58,904 bases of DNA from Pseudomonadota bacterium (lineage in GTDB: Bacteria > Myxococcota_A > UBA9042). The notes beneath the pieces are model-generated. The model was not told the DNA's origin, did not search any database, and saw only the letters and a list, made by a program, of their open reading frames with translations. Within the stretch, counting starts at the first letter, position 1. Each line of letters starts with the position of its first letter. Shown here one piece after another: positions 6,768 through 16,300 of this stretch. The stretch spans positions 1 through 58,904 of the forward strand of contig SXRM01000417.1 in NCBI GenBank assembly GCA_005792545.1, written 5' to 3'. A program made the position numbers and the translations under genes.

Positions 6768-6836
6768 GGCGGCGCCAGCAACAACAAAGAGGCCGTGGCG
6801 GTGCTGGTGTGCGCGCAGACGCAGGGGTGCTTGTAG
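6768..6836 (+). repeat. 69-bp direct repeat, copy 2 (gene-end fragment)
   Basis: These bases repeat the last 69 bases of the lipoprotein gene (1680-1748) with a single change. Translation gives SNNKEAVAVLVCAQTQGCL and a TAG stop, but there is no gene body upstream, so it is only a detached gene end. It closes the accessory segment on the right. It could be an attachment-site copy or the remnant of a deleted paralogous lipoprotein gene. Confidence 0.85.
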
Positions 6837-6982
6837 CCGGACCGACCCGCACCGCTAAGCCACGGTGCCAACAGAATTATTGCCCGAACCAGCCCGCCCC
6901 CTTCCCGCCCGGCGGCGATCCGTGTTACACCCCGGCGCGGCGCCAGCAGTTCCCCATCCTGCAGCTGGCACCGGGACGCGCG

Positions 6983-7768
6983 TTGGAAGTCCGCTACAAG
7001 ATTGTGGCTGGCGCGGTTGCCGTGGGCGTGGTTGCGACCGGCGTCGCGCTGTGGCGCACCGATGCCCCGCCCGTCGTCGCCGAACCCAGCACACCGCCGC
7101 GGGCTACCGCTGAGCCGAGCCCTGCAGCACCCGACGCCGCCTCCGCGCCGACTGCCGAAAAGCGCCTGCCTGGCGTCTGGCTGGACCAGACCCCGCCAGG
7201 CGCGCCCGCCAACGGTCCTCTGGTCATCGGCTTGCACGGCCGCGGCGATACGCCGGGCAATTTCGGCCAGGTCGCGCCCAAGCTCGCCCCGCGTCAGGCG
7301 TGGCGGTTGATCGAGGCGCCGCTGCCGTGGCGCGAGAACACCCAGTGGTTTCGAATGGATGCGCCAGACGGCGGCAAGGCCGACCTGCAAGCCGCCGAAA
7401 GCCTGCTGGCGGCCCACGTGCAGAGCGCGCGCGGCCGCAGAATCGCGCTGGTCGGGTTCTCACAGGGGTGCTTTGTGGCGGCGCACTTTGCGGCCACCCA
7501 CCCGCAAGAGGTCAGCGCGGTGCTATGCATCGGCGGCGGCCTGGTGTACTCGCCCGAGGTGCCGGCCGCCACCAGTAAGCCGGCGGTCTTGTTCGTGCAC
7601 GGTCTGGCCGACGCAGTGGTGCCCGCCGCGCGCGCCCGCAACGCCAAGCAGGTGCTCGAAAACCTGGGCCTGCCCTGCGAGCTGCTCGAGCACAGCGAAG
7701 CCCACGTCATCCCCGAGGCGGAGCTGGGCCGCATGCGGGCGTGGCTGGAGTCCAAGCTCGCCCAGTGA
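6983..7768 (+). CDS. Membrane-anchored alpha/beta-hydrolase (carboxylesterase type)
   Basis: The C-terminal 200 residues match the phospholipase/carboxylesterase (Abhydrolase_2) fold. They show an early GLHGRGDTPGNF oxyanion strand, the nucleophile elbow GFSQG, the aspartate in HGLADAVVP and the histidine in EAHVIPE, completing a Ser-Asp-His triad. An N-terminal hydrophobic helix (IVAGAVAVGVVATGVALW) and a Pro/Ala linker suggest an inner-membrane anchor with a periplasmic catalytic domain. The start is uncertain: TTG 6983 and GTG 7004 both precede the helix, and there is no ATG. The stop (TGA 7766-7768) overlaps a GTG in the next frame. A short-chain ester, lipid or acylated polysaccharide substrate is possible. 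Confidence 0.8.
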   Translation: MEVRYKIVAGAVAVGVVATGVALWRTDAPPVVAEPSTPPRATAEPSPAAPDAASAPTAEKRLPGVWLDQTPPGAPANGPLVIGLHGRGDTPGNFGQVAPKLAPRQAWRLIEAPLPWRENTQWFRMDAPDGGKADLQAAESLLAAHVQSARGRRIALVGFSQGCFVAAHFAATHPQEVSAVLCIGGGLVYSPEVPAATSKPAVLFVHGLADAVVPAARARNAKQVLENLGLPCELLEHSEAHVIPEAELGRMRAWLESKLAQ

Positions 7769-7779
7769 CCGGTCGATCC

Positions 7780-9030
7780 ATGCACATCCTGGTTGTGTCG
7801 CAGTTTTTCGCGCCCGAGATGGGGGCGCCCGCGGCGCGGTTTGGCGACCTTGGCCGCCAGTTCGTCGCCGCCGGCCACCGGGTGACCGTGCTGACGACTT
7901 TTCCGAATTTTCCACAGGGCAAGGTCTACCCGGGTCATCGGCAGGCCGTCGCCGCGCGCGAGACGGTCGACGGCATCGATGTGCTGCGCACGCCGCTCTT
8001 GGCGCTTGGCGGCCACAGTCCGCTGCGCAAGGCAGCGCTCTACGCCAGCTTTGCCGGCAGTGCGCTGCTGCAAGGCGGCCTGCGCGCGCTGCGCCCCGAC
8101 ATCGTCATCGGGACCACGCCGCCGCCGACGGTTGCCTATGCGTCGCTGGGTCTGGCGCGGCGGTTTGGCGTGCCGCACGTGGTCGATATCCGCGACATCT
8201 GGCCCGAAGCAGTGGTCAACGCGGGAAGGGTGCAGGCGGGCGCGGCGGTGCGCGCGCTCGAGTCGCTCAATGCCGTGGTGCTGCGCCAGTCGGCGGTGGT
8301 GACCACGGTCAGCGAGGGCAAGCGTGAGCGCCTGCTGCAACTGGGCGCCCGAGCGGGCACGGTCCACGTGCTGCCCAATGGCGCTGATCTGGACCAGTTC
8401 GATCGCTGGGCGACCGAGCACAAGCAAGCGGCACGGGCGTTCCTAGGCGGCCTGGGCGTCGACGAACGGCTGCCCATCGCGCTGTATGCCGGCGTCTTCA
8501 ACCCGCCGCAGGGTCTGGATGGCTTGCTCGACGTGGCGGCGCGACGGCAGGCGCGCGGCGACCCGCTGCAGATCGTGCTGGTGGGCGACGGCGCTTTGCG
8601 CGATCACCTGCAACAGCGGATTGCCACGGAGGGCCTGGCCAACGTCAGGATTGGCGGACCAGTCGACCGCACGCTCATCCCGGCGCTGTACGCGCGCTCC
8701 ACGGCTACCGTGGTGATCCTGCGGCCGCGCAAAGACACCCACACGGTGCCGAGCAAGATCTACGAGGCGATGGCGGCCGGCAGGCCGGTGGTGCTCTCGG
8801 CCGACGGCGAAGTGCAGTCGATTGCGCGCGCGGCCGGCTGCGGTCCGGTTGGCGACGCCGGCGACTTGACCGCGCTCGACGCCAACCTCGACAGGATCGT
8901 GGGCGACTCGGAAGCTGCCCAGGCGATGGGCGCGAGCGGCCGCGCATATGCCCGTCAGTTCAACGACCGCGCGGTGCTGGCCCAGCGTTACCTGGACTTG
9001 TTGGCGGCCGCCGTGGATCGCGACCGGTGA
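7780..9030 (+). CDS. GT4 glycosyltransferase, WbuB-like
   Basis: The 416-residue protein begins MHILVVSQFFAPEMGAPAAR, the N-terminal Rossmann signature of WbuB/WcaI-like family 4 glycosyltransferases. The donor-binding half contains the expected KIYEAMAAGRPVVL with its glutamate. It should transfer a sugar from a nucleotide donor to a lipid-linked or surface polysaccharide acceptor at the cytoplasmic face. ATG 7780 is taken as start; an in-frame GTG at 7765 would overlap the esterase stop. The TGA stop at 9028-9030 overlaps the GTG start of the heparinase-like gene (GTGA), so the two are translationally coupled. Confidence 0.88.
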   Translation: MHILVVSQFFAPEMGAPAARFGDLGRQFVAAGHRVTVLTTFPNFPQGKVYPGHRQAVAARETVDGIDVLRTPLLALGGHSPLRKAALYASFAGSALLQGGLRALRPDIVIGTTPPPTVAYASLGLARRFGVPHVVDIRDIWPEAVVNAGRVQAGAAVRALESLNAVVLRQSAVVTTVSEGKRERLLQLGARAGTVHVLPNGADLDQFDRWATEHKQAARAFLGGLGVDERLPIALYAGVFNPPQGLDGLLDVAARRQARGDPLQIVLVGDGALRDHLQQRIATEGLANVRIGGPVDRTLIPALYARSTATVVILRPRKDTHTVPSKIYEAMAAGRPVVLSADGEVQSIARAAGCGPVGDAGDLTALDANLDRIVGDSEAAQAMGASGRAYARQFNDRAVLAQRYLDLLAAAVDRDR

Positions 9031-10706
9031 CGCGCGCCGACCGCTGGTGGCGGACGCTGGCGCCCTTGCCGGTCCCGATGCACGGCCACCGGGTGCTGCA
9101 CGAGTTGCGGCGCCGGGTCCAGGGGCCGCTGCTGCCGCAATGGGTCGCGCGCTGCCAGCGCCTCGGCCACGCGCGGGCGGCTGGCGTGCGCCGGGGTGCG
9201 CTGCAGGGCCTGACCACAGCCCTGACTGAGGCGCCGCAGCCAGCCCTGCCGCCGGGCGAACTGGATCTTGCCGGTCTGTGTGCGGCCCTGCCCTTGACCG
9301 ATTGGCGACTGCCCAGGGCAACGCCGTTGCAGGTCTATACGGCGCACTACCTCGAGTGGACCGAACCCCTGGCAGCGGGAGCTGCAGCCAATGCCCACGG
9401 GCCGCACGGTGGCTGGCTGTCGGCTTCGCTCGCGGCCTGGAGCGCACAGGCGCCGCTGGCAGTCAAAGCCTGGGAGCCGTACGTGCGCGCCCGCCGCGTG
9501 CTGGCCGGACTTCGCGCCGCGGCACGCTTGGCCGACCAACCGGTCCGGCCGACGCTGCTCGCCATCGCCGCGGCGGCGGCCGTGGACTTGGACCTGCTGC
9601 TCGAACAGCACTTGCGGGGCAACCACCTGCTGGCCGACCTGCTCGGGCTGGCGGCTGCGGAGGCCGCCTTTGGCGGCGATGGTCGCGCAGCCAAGCAACT
9701 GCTTACGGAGTGGGACCGTCAAGTCGCGCCCGACGGCGCCCACGGTGAGATGAGCGCTATGTACCACGCGCAGTTGGCTGAAGATTTGCTGACCGTGGTG
9801 GCGCTGGGCGATGGGACCGGCGCGCTGGCGCAGCGAGCGCAACGGGCGGTCGGTTGGCTCGCCGCGGTGCGCCACCCCGATGGCCGGGTGCCGGGCTTTG
9901 GCGACAGCGACCCGGACGCCGTCGATGCGTTGCCTTTACTGCGGCTGGCCTTGCGCAGCGCCCCGGCTGGCGTGACCAACCCCGTCGCCAGTGCCTGGAC
10001 CGCGCGCCAGAGCGGCGGCCACTTCGCGGTGGTCCACACGGCGCCGGTCGCGTGCACCGAACAACCCGGCCATGCCCACGACGACGCACTGGCAGTCGAG
10101 TGGTCGCACGGTGGCATCCGCGTGGTGGCTGAGGCAGGTCTGGGCGGCTACGAGGGTGACCCGCGGCGCGCCACCAACCGCAGCGCGGCGAGTCACAGCA
10201 CCGTGCAGGTGCCGGACCGCCCGGGTGTGGAACTGTGGGGCGCCTTTCGGTTGGGAGCACGCGGAAAGGTCGAAGCGGTGCGCGCTGGGTCAACCGCCGG
10301 CTGGCAGTGGGTCACCGCGGAGTTCTCTTGGCCGGACGGGCAACTGCGTCACCGGCGGTTGGTCGCGCTGGGGCCGGCGGGCCAACTGGCGCTCTGCGAT
10401 GGCCTTGGTGGAGCCGACGCTGCCTTGCCAGACGCCATCGCCCGACTCATCGCCGCGCCCGGCGTCACCTTGGACTCCAGCGGCGCGCGCTTGCCCGATG
10501 GCCGGCGCTTGGCGCTCACTGCCACGGTCGCGGTTCAAGTGGCTGAAGGCGTACGGTTTTCGCAGCGGGTCGCCAAAGGGCCGGGTCCCGAGTGGCGGTA
10601 TCGCGTGGGTCCGACGCCGGTGTGGTTGTGCGCGGGCGGGCAAGCTGGCGACCTCGACGTCGCGCGTGCGGCACTTACCCCGGCGTGGGCGGCAGCGGCC
10701 GGCTGA
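9027..10706 (+). CDS. Heparinase II/III-like polysaccharide lyase family protein
   Basis: The 559-residue product has an all-helical N-terminal half, including YTAHYLEWTEPL and a toroid with ADLLGLAAAEAAFGG and HGEMSAMYH. A beta-sandwich half follows with GHAHDDALAVEWS and NRSAASHSTVQV, the conserved histidine-containing segments of the heparinase II/III family. There is no obvious signal peptide. Proteins of this family are very often encoded next to WbuB-like glycosyltransferases in exopolysaccharide clusters, as here. A role in trimming or editing a uronate-containing polysaccharide is inferred from family and context; substrate is unknown. Its end faces the end of the minus-strand gene at 10720 with 13 bases between. 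Confidence 0.82.
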   Translation: MTRADRWWRTLAPLPVPMHGHRVLHELRRRVQGPLLPQWVARCQRLGHARAAGVRRGALQGLTTALTEAPQPALPPGELDLAGLCAALPLTDWRLPRATPLQVYTAHYLEWTEPLAAGAAANAHGPHGGWLSASLAAWSAQAPLAVKAWEPYVRARRVLAGLRAAARLADQPVRPTLLAIAAAAAVDLDLLLEQHLRGNHLLADLLGLAAAEAAFGGDGRAAKQLLTEWDRQVAPDGAHGEMSAMYHAQLAEDLLTVVALGDGTGALAQRAQRAVGWLAAVRHPDGRVPGFGDSDPDAVDALPLLRLALRSAPAGVTNPVASAWTARQSGGHFAVVHTAPVACTEQPGHAHDDALAVEWSHGGIRVVAEAGLGGYEGDPRRATNRSAASHSTVQVPDRPGVELWGAFRLGARGKVEAVRAGSTAGWQWVTAEFSWPDGQLRHRRLVALGPAGQLALCDGLGGADAALPDAIARLIAAPGVTLDSSGARLPDGRRLALTATVAVQVAEGVRFSQRVAKGPGPEWRYRVGPTPVWLCAGGQAGDLDVARAALTPAWAAAAG

Positions 10707-10719
10707 CCACGAAAGGCTG

Positions 10720-13380
10720 CTAGATCGGCAGCTTGTGGACCGTCACGGCCGGCGCGCCGTCGGCCAGCACCACCCGGAGCAGCGCAAAGTGTCCGGCGTG
10801 CATGCGCGCGACCAGCACGGCGCCCTCGTTGACCGCGCCGATGTGCAGCACCCGCTGCACGCCTGGCAGCGCGATGGGCTCGTCCGCGCGCAGCGTCTTG
10901 GCATTGACCCCGAGCAGCAGCGCATCCGCACCGTCGCCGTCCGTCGGCAACGCAGCGAACCACAGCCGGCCCGCAGCGCGGTCCAGCGTCCAAGCGCGGT
11001 CCACCGTCAAACGCTGCATCGGAAAGAAGCGCCGGCGCAGGTCGTTAGAGCAGAACTGCACCCGATCGCCGCGCAGCACCAACAGCGCCGGACCGTCGGT
11101 CGCCTGGTCGGGATTGAACGGATCGACGACCGAGAAGCTCGCGTAGATGCGGTCTTCTTGGGGCCAGCCGCAGGCACGCTGCACGCCCCAGATGTCCAGG
11201 TCGTGCGAGATGGCCTGGGTATCGAACGTCCGCAGCGGGTTGCCTTTGCCGTCCAGCACCGCCAGCGCAAAGGCACCGCGCTGCCGGGCGGCCAGCTGCG
11301 TGGCGCACAGCGCCTGCCCCGGCCAGCCGGCGACTTCGGTCAGCGACGACAGCACGGGCGCAGTGCGACGATGGCCGACTGGCTCCAGGGTCTCGGGGTC
11401 GAGCTGCAGCAGGTGAGTCTGGCCCGGCCGCTGGCTGTGGGCCGTCAACACCAGTAACGCCGGCGACGCCGGGTCGATCGCGGTGCCGACGATGCGGTCG
11501 TCGCCGCGCAGCGCAGAAGCAAACGGGCAAGCCGCCACCGCCTGGGGTGCGTCAGGCGCGCCGTGATCGATGGCAACCAGCGCGGTCTGGCCGACCCCGA
11601 CCAGCCGGGTGCGGGTCGTGCCGTCGGCGTTGCGCACGGCGGCGAGCCGCGCATGGCCGGCGTGGGTCACCGCCACCTCGGCTGGCAAGGCATACGGCTG
11701 CAAGCCAAGGCTGCCCAGCACCACCGACAGCCACATATCGCCCTGCACCAGCGTCAGGCGGTTGTCGGCGACGGCGGCGCAGAAGGGCTTTTGTGGATCG
11801 AGCTTTTGTAGCCCAGGCGGCATGCCGCGGCCGGTCAACTGCGGGCCTGCCTGCGCCTGCCAGTCGGCCTGCAAGGGCGCCAGCTGGTCGGCGGGCAGCG
11901 CGTGGCGCAACTCGGCCAACGCCGCGCGCGCGGCAAACCACGCGCGGTCGGCCATGGCGCGATCGAACGCGGCCCGCAGCCCCTGCAGCCGCTGCGCTTG
12001 CTGCCGAGCAGCCAAAAGATCGTTGCGCAGGCCGCGCACGACGCCGGTGGCGGCGCCCTTTTCGGTCGCCCAGGCGTCGAGCAACGCGCCTGCTTGCTCC
12101 CAATCTTGCCGGTCGAGGTGATCCTGGACCAGCTCTGCAAACGCGGTCTCTTCGGCTTGACGATCGCGGGCAGCCTGCGACTGCACCGCTGCGCGCGCCG
12201 ACTTGACTGTCGGAGCCACCGTCCAGCTCGCCGGCATGCGATCGAGCAAGGGCAGCAATGCCGCGGGTTCCGCGGCAAGGTGCACGGCAGCGCGCAACTG
12301 CACCAATGCGGCCAGGGCCGGCAGTCGCTGAGCCAGCGGCGTAGCCTTGTCGGCCGTGTGGGCCTCGCAGGCGGCGTACCACAGCGGCAGGTTCGGGTCG
12401 GTGGCGCCAAGCGGTCCGGGGGCGCGGGTGCCATGCAGGGTCACCCACTGGGCGACCGCAGCCAGCGCAGCGTCGGGGTCGGTCTGCCTGCACTGCGCCG
12501 TCAGTCGCTCGCGGTCGCGGCTTGCCACCAACCCCGCGACGTGACCGTGCCAGCGCTTGTCGGCCTCGGTCGCGTGCGGACTGTGGGCCAGTTGCTGCGC
12601 GACCGTGTGGGCAGTATCCAAGTCTCCAGCGTCGAGCGCGCCCTCCACCGCAGCCCGCCGGCTGGCGTTGGCGGCCAGCGCAGCCAGCACCTCGACCTTG
12701 CCACATAGGGCCTGATAGGGCGGGTGGTCGCGCCACTGCGCCGCCAACTGGGCGGCCCACATGCGAGCAGCGTCGAGGTCCTTGGCTGTGATGGCGTCGG
12801 CGAGCGGCTGCAGCGCTGCTTGCGCCGCCGCTTTGGACTGCGCGCGCAGTTGGCCGAGCAAGGCGACGCCGTCCTGCGGCAACGCCGGCGCGCGGGTTTC
12901 CAACATCGCCAATGCCTGATCCACTTGACCCGCCGCCACCAGCCGAGCCGCAGTGCGCGCCACCGCACCGCCGTCGCCGGCCGCCAGCAACGCCGCATCC
13001 AGTTCGCCGCTGCGGTGGTGTCCCGTTTGGGCGGCGGCAGTGCCGAGCAGCGACCACAAGCGCCGCAGCGGCGCCGACTTCCACTCGGCGGGGGGCGCAA
13101 AGCCTGGGTCATCCAGCCAGCCGGCGCAGGCGTCGCTCTGGCCCAGGCGCTCGACCAGGAATTCTGCGTAGTCCGCGAGCAACAGCGGCGCTTCCGCCGG
13201 TGAGGCCGTGCCCGCGGCACCCAGCCACAGGTCGGCGGCGAGCTCAAAGTCGAACGCTTCTTCGGCGGCGCGCGCCGCAGCAGCGCCAGCCTCTGCCGAT
13301 TGAGGGGCTTGCAGGGTCGGCGCGGGCAGACGCGGGCGGACGAAGCCACCCGCCTTGCGCGTTGGAGGCTGGGTCATCAT
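10720..13380 (-). CDS. Large repeat protein with C-terminal beta-propeller-like half
   Basis: The 886-residue product (start MMTQPPTRKAGG, an adjacent in-frame ATG pair) has no signal peptide and appears cytoplasmic. About the first 520 residues are Ala/Leu/Gln-rich helices in a TPR-like rhythm (AEEAFDFELAADLWL, QALAMLETRAPALPQD). From about 540 on, beta-strand repeats typical of propellers appear (ALVAIDHGAPD, PALLVLTAHSQRPGQTHLLQ, ALLLGVNAKTL). I recognise no named family and no catalytic motif. It starts 14 bases after the stop of the giant CARDB lipoprotein gene on the same strand, so the two probably form an operon. No clear ribosome site is seen, consistent with coupling. Confidence 0.65.
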   Translation of the reverse strand: MMTQPPTRKAGGFVRPRLPAPTLQAPQSAEAGAAAARAAEEAFDFELAADLWLGAAGTASPAEAPLLLADYAEFLVERLGQSDACAGWLDDPGFAPPAEWKSAPLRRLWSLLGTAAAQTGHHRSGELDAALLAAGDGGAVARTAARLVAAGQVDQALAMLETRAPALPQDGVALLGQLRAQSKAAAQAALQPLADAITAKDLDAARMWAAQLAAQWRDHPPYQALCGKVEVLAALAANASRRAAVEGALDAGDLDTAHTVAQQLAHSPHATEADKRWHGHVAGLVASRDRERLTAQCRQTDPDAALAAVAQWVTLHGTRAPGPLGATDPNLPLWYAACEAHTADKATPLAQRLPALAALVQLRAAVHLAAEPAALLPLLDRMPASWTVAPTVKSARAAVQSQAARDRQAEETAFAELVQDHLDRQDWEQAGALLDAWATEKGAATGVVRGLRNDLLAARQQAQRLQGLRAAFDRAMADRAWFAARAALAELRHALPADQLAPLQADWQAQAGPQLTGRGMPPGLQKLDPQKPFCAAVADNRLTLVQGDMWLSVVLGSLGLQPYALPAEVAVTHAGHARLAAVRNADGTTRTRLVGVGQTALVAIDHGAPDAPQAVAACPFASALRGDDRIVGTAIDPASPALLVLTAHSQRPGQTHLLQLDPETLEPVGHRRTAPVLSSLTEVAGWPGQALCATQLAARQRGAFALAVLDGKGNPLRTFDTQAISHDLDIWGVQRACGWPQEDRIYASFSVVDPFNPDQATDGPALLVLRGDRVQFCSNDLRRRFFPMQRLTVDRAWTLDRAAGRLWFAALPTDGDGADALLLGVNAKTLRADEPIALPGVQRVLHIGAVNEGAVLVARMHAGHFALLRVVLADGAPAVTVHKLPI

Positions 13381-13394
13381 GGCGGGCGAGACTG

Positions 13395-16300
13395 CTAGGG
13401 AGTTGCGCACTTGCCCGCGCCACACACCAGGCCCTTGCCGCAGCTGGTGCCGTCGGGTGCGACTTTGTGGTCGCAGCCGCTGCCGGGCGTGCAGGTGTCG
13501 ACCGTGCAGGGGTCAAAGTCGTTGCAGGACGGCGCAGGCGGCAGGATGATGAGGCGGAAGGCGTCGCTATTGGCTTCGAGGTCGGCGAGCGAGCCGTAGC
13601 CCAGCCAGCCTTCACCGTACGGCACCAGCCCGCGCACGATGTCGCGGCCGCCAAAGCCGTAGTACCACCAGGTGGCGACCTTGTCGTCCGGGCCAAACAC
13701 CCACACGGCGGCGTCGTTCTGGAAGGCCTTTTCGCTGGTCGAACCGGTAAAGCCAGCCGCAACCACGCTGCCGTCGGGCAGCGCCTTGACGACCTCGATG
13801 CGCGAGGCCTTGATGGCCGTGTAGGCCGGCGCCTGCGGCGTCGTCGCCGGCACCACCGTCATCGACTGCACCACAGCGTCGGGTCCGATCCGCGTCAGCA
13901 GCGCCTGGTACACCTTGGCGGTGGGCTGCCCCAGATCGCTGCCGCCGCCGATGACCAGGTTGCCGCCCGGCCGCCAGCCGACCGAGGTGAACTGCACATT
14001 GCCGCCATTGTGGTTGTACGCTTTTTCGCTCAGCACGCTGCCGTCGACGGCGCTGAAGCGCACCACCATGCCGTGGACCTTGCCGGCCTGGTCGTCGTTG
14101 CCGACCGCCACCGCCACCGTCGCCGAGCCCGCGAGCGCCACGTCAAACAGCTGATCGCTGTTGGCGCCACCGACAAAGTTGGACCAGCTCGGGTTGCCGT
14201 CGTAGTCCAGGCGCGCCAGCCAGCCATCCAGCCCCATGCCGGTGGCGCCGGGATCGTAGCCCGACCCCACGACCACCACGTCGGTCTTGCTGACGATCTG
14301 CACGCCTTCGAGCTTCGCGGACGCCGTACCGACCTGCAGGAGCTTACTGGCGATGGTCGAACCGTCGGCCGCCGACAGCCGCAAGTACCAGGCGCCGGTG
14401 GTGCCGGGCTTGTTGGTCAAACCGGCCGAACCCACCGCGACGACTTCGTTGCCCGCGACCTGGACGGCCTGCAGCAGGTTCGGTGAGCTGCCCTCGGCGA
14501 CGATCTTTTCCCACTTGAGCTGGCCGAGCTTGTCAAAGCGCGCCACGTAGCCGCGCAGCTCGCCCAGCTGCAGCTCGCGGGTGCCGACCACGATGTAGCC
14601 GCCGTCGCCAGTGAGCGTCACGTCGGTGCCGATGTCGATGACGGTGGTCGCGCCCGACGGCAGCCCGGCCACCAGCGTCTTGGTCGGGGCCACGCAGGCG
14701 CCCGCCTTGTCGCACGACTCGCCGACCGAGCAGAACTCGCTGTCGTCGCACAAGGCGCCCGGCGTCAGCAGGTTGGCGCACTTGCCGCTCGGGCACACGT
14801 CGCTGGTGCACAAGTTGCCGTCGTCGCACGGCTGCAGATTGTCCGACGAGCACGACTTGGGTCCGCACAAGGTGGTGACCATGTCGCACTGCTGGCTGGA
14901 GTTGCACATGCTGTCGTTGAGGCACTCGATGCACTTACCGGTCATGGTCTTACAGCCGACCAGCTGGTAGGCGTTGCTCTCGCCGGCAAAGCCGGACACG
15001 CGCACGTAGTACTTGGTCGACTCGTCGGCGGTGTAGGTGAACTGCTCCGGAGCCTTCTTGGTCGCGCCGACTGCCACCGGCGCCGAGAACTTGTTGACCT
15101 TGTACAGGCGCATGTCGAGGTCGCCCAGGTCGTGCTCGAATTGCATGGTCAGGGTCAGGGTCTCGCCTTTCTTGAGGTCGATCACGTACCAGTCGAGCTC
15201 GTACGGGCACAGCGACAGGTCCTTGGTGCGCCCCATGGCCAGCTGGCTGGCAATCTGTGGCGCGCCGTTGGGCTCGAACGCATCTTGCAGACAGAGCTTG
15301 ATGACATCGACGGTGGTGGCGTCGGTGTTGTTCAGCTCCTGGCTCTCGGCGACCGACTGGGTGGCATCGGTGGCGACAATCACGTACGCCGGCCCGGGCT
15401 TGGCGTCGGTCGGGATGATGGCCTTGTCGTCGACGTCTTTGCTGGTCTTGCCCGTCAAGCCGCCGGCCATGGGCTTGAGCGACATCAGCTGATCGTTCGC
15501 ATCGAGTTTGTTATCCGCCGAGAAGTAGTAGCCGTACCAGAAGTCGCCGGCCGGGTCCTGGCACTCGTTGCTGAGCTTGACCGTCAGGTAGACATCCTCA
15601 CCCTGGATGACCTGCGGCGGGAACACGCTCTTGATCTTAGCCAACAGATCCACGCCCTTGCCGCCGTCTACTTTGAGCGAGTACGCAAAGCCCTGCGCCG
15701 GCTTGTTGCCCGGCGACTTGTAGCTGGCCTGCATCCAGTACGTGCCATCGGCCGGCGCGGCGAAGGTCAGCACGCCGTTGGACGACTGGGTCTTGAGCGG
15801 CGGCAACGCCGGGTTGCCGAAGATCTTGAACTGGAACGAGTTGCCTGGATGGTTGAAGTCAAACGAGATCGCCTCGTCTTTCTTGAGCTTGAGCTTGAAC
15901 CAGTCTTCGTCGCCCAGGCACAGCGACAGCGAGGCCAGGCCGCAGCCGATCTCCAGCGCGGAGGCCGCGGAATTGTTCGACTCATAGACGTCGGCCAGGC
16001 ACACGTCGGTGGGATCGGGCTCGTTGACCGAGACGTTGAGCTCGTAGTCGTACGGCACGCCCTGACCGCCCTCGGGCAGCACGTAGGTGTGGATGTAGAA
16101 CACGCCGCCCGCTTGGACGTAGGGGATGGTGGCCTGGCTGTTCACCGAGGTCGCCGCGCCGGCGATGATGCCGGTCTGGCTGCTGTCGACGATCTGCAGG
16201 CCGACCAGGCCTTTGCCGGACTGGTACTTCCAGTTCATCTTGACGGTCAACGCCTTGCCGGTCGGCACCACGATGGCGAACCAGTCCTCTAGACCCGGGC

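Noticed and set aside
9325..9340. Sigma-54-like sequence GGGCAACGCCGTTGCA
   Set aside because: It has the GG-N10-GC spacing but a poor -24 element, and lies inside the heparinase-like coding sequence with no gene start nearby.
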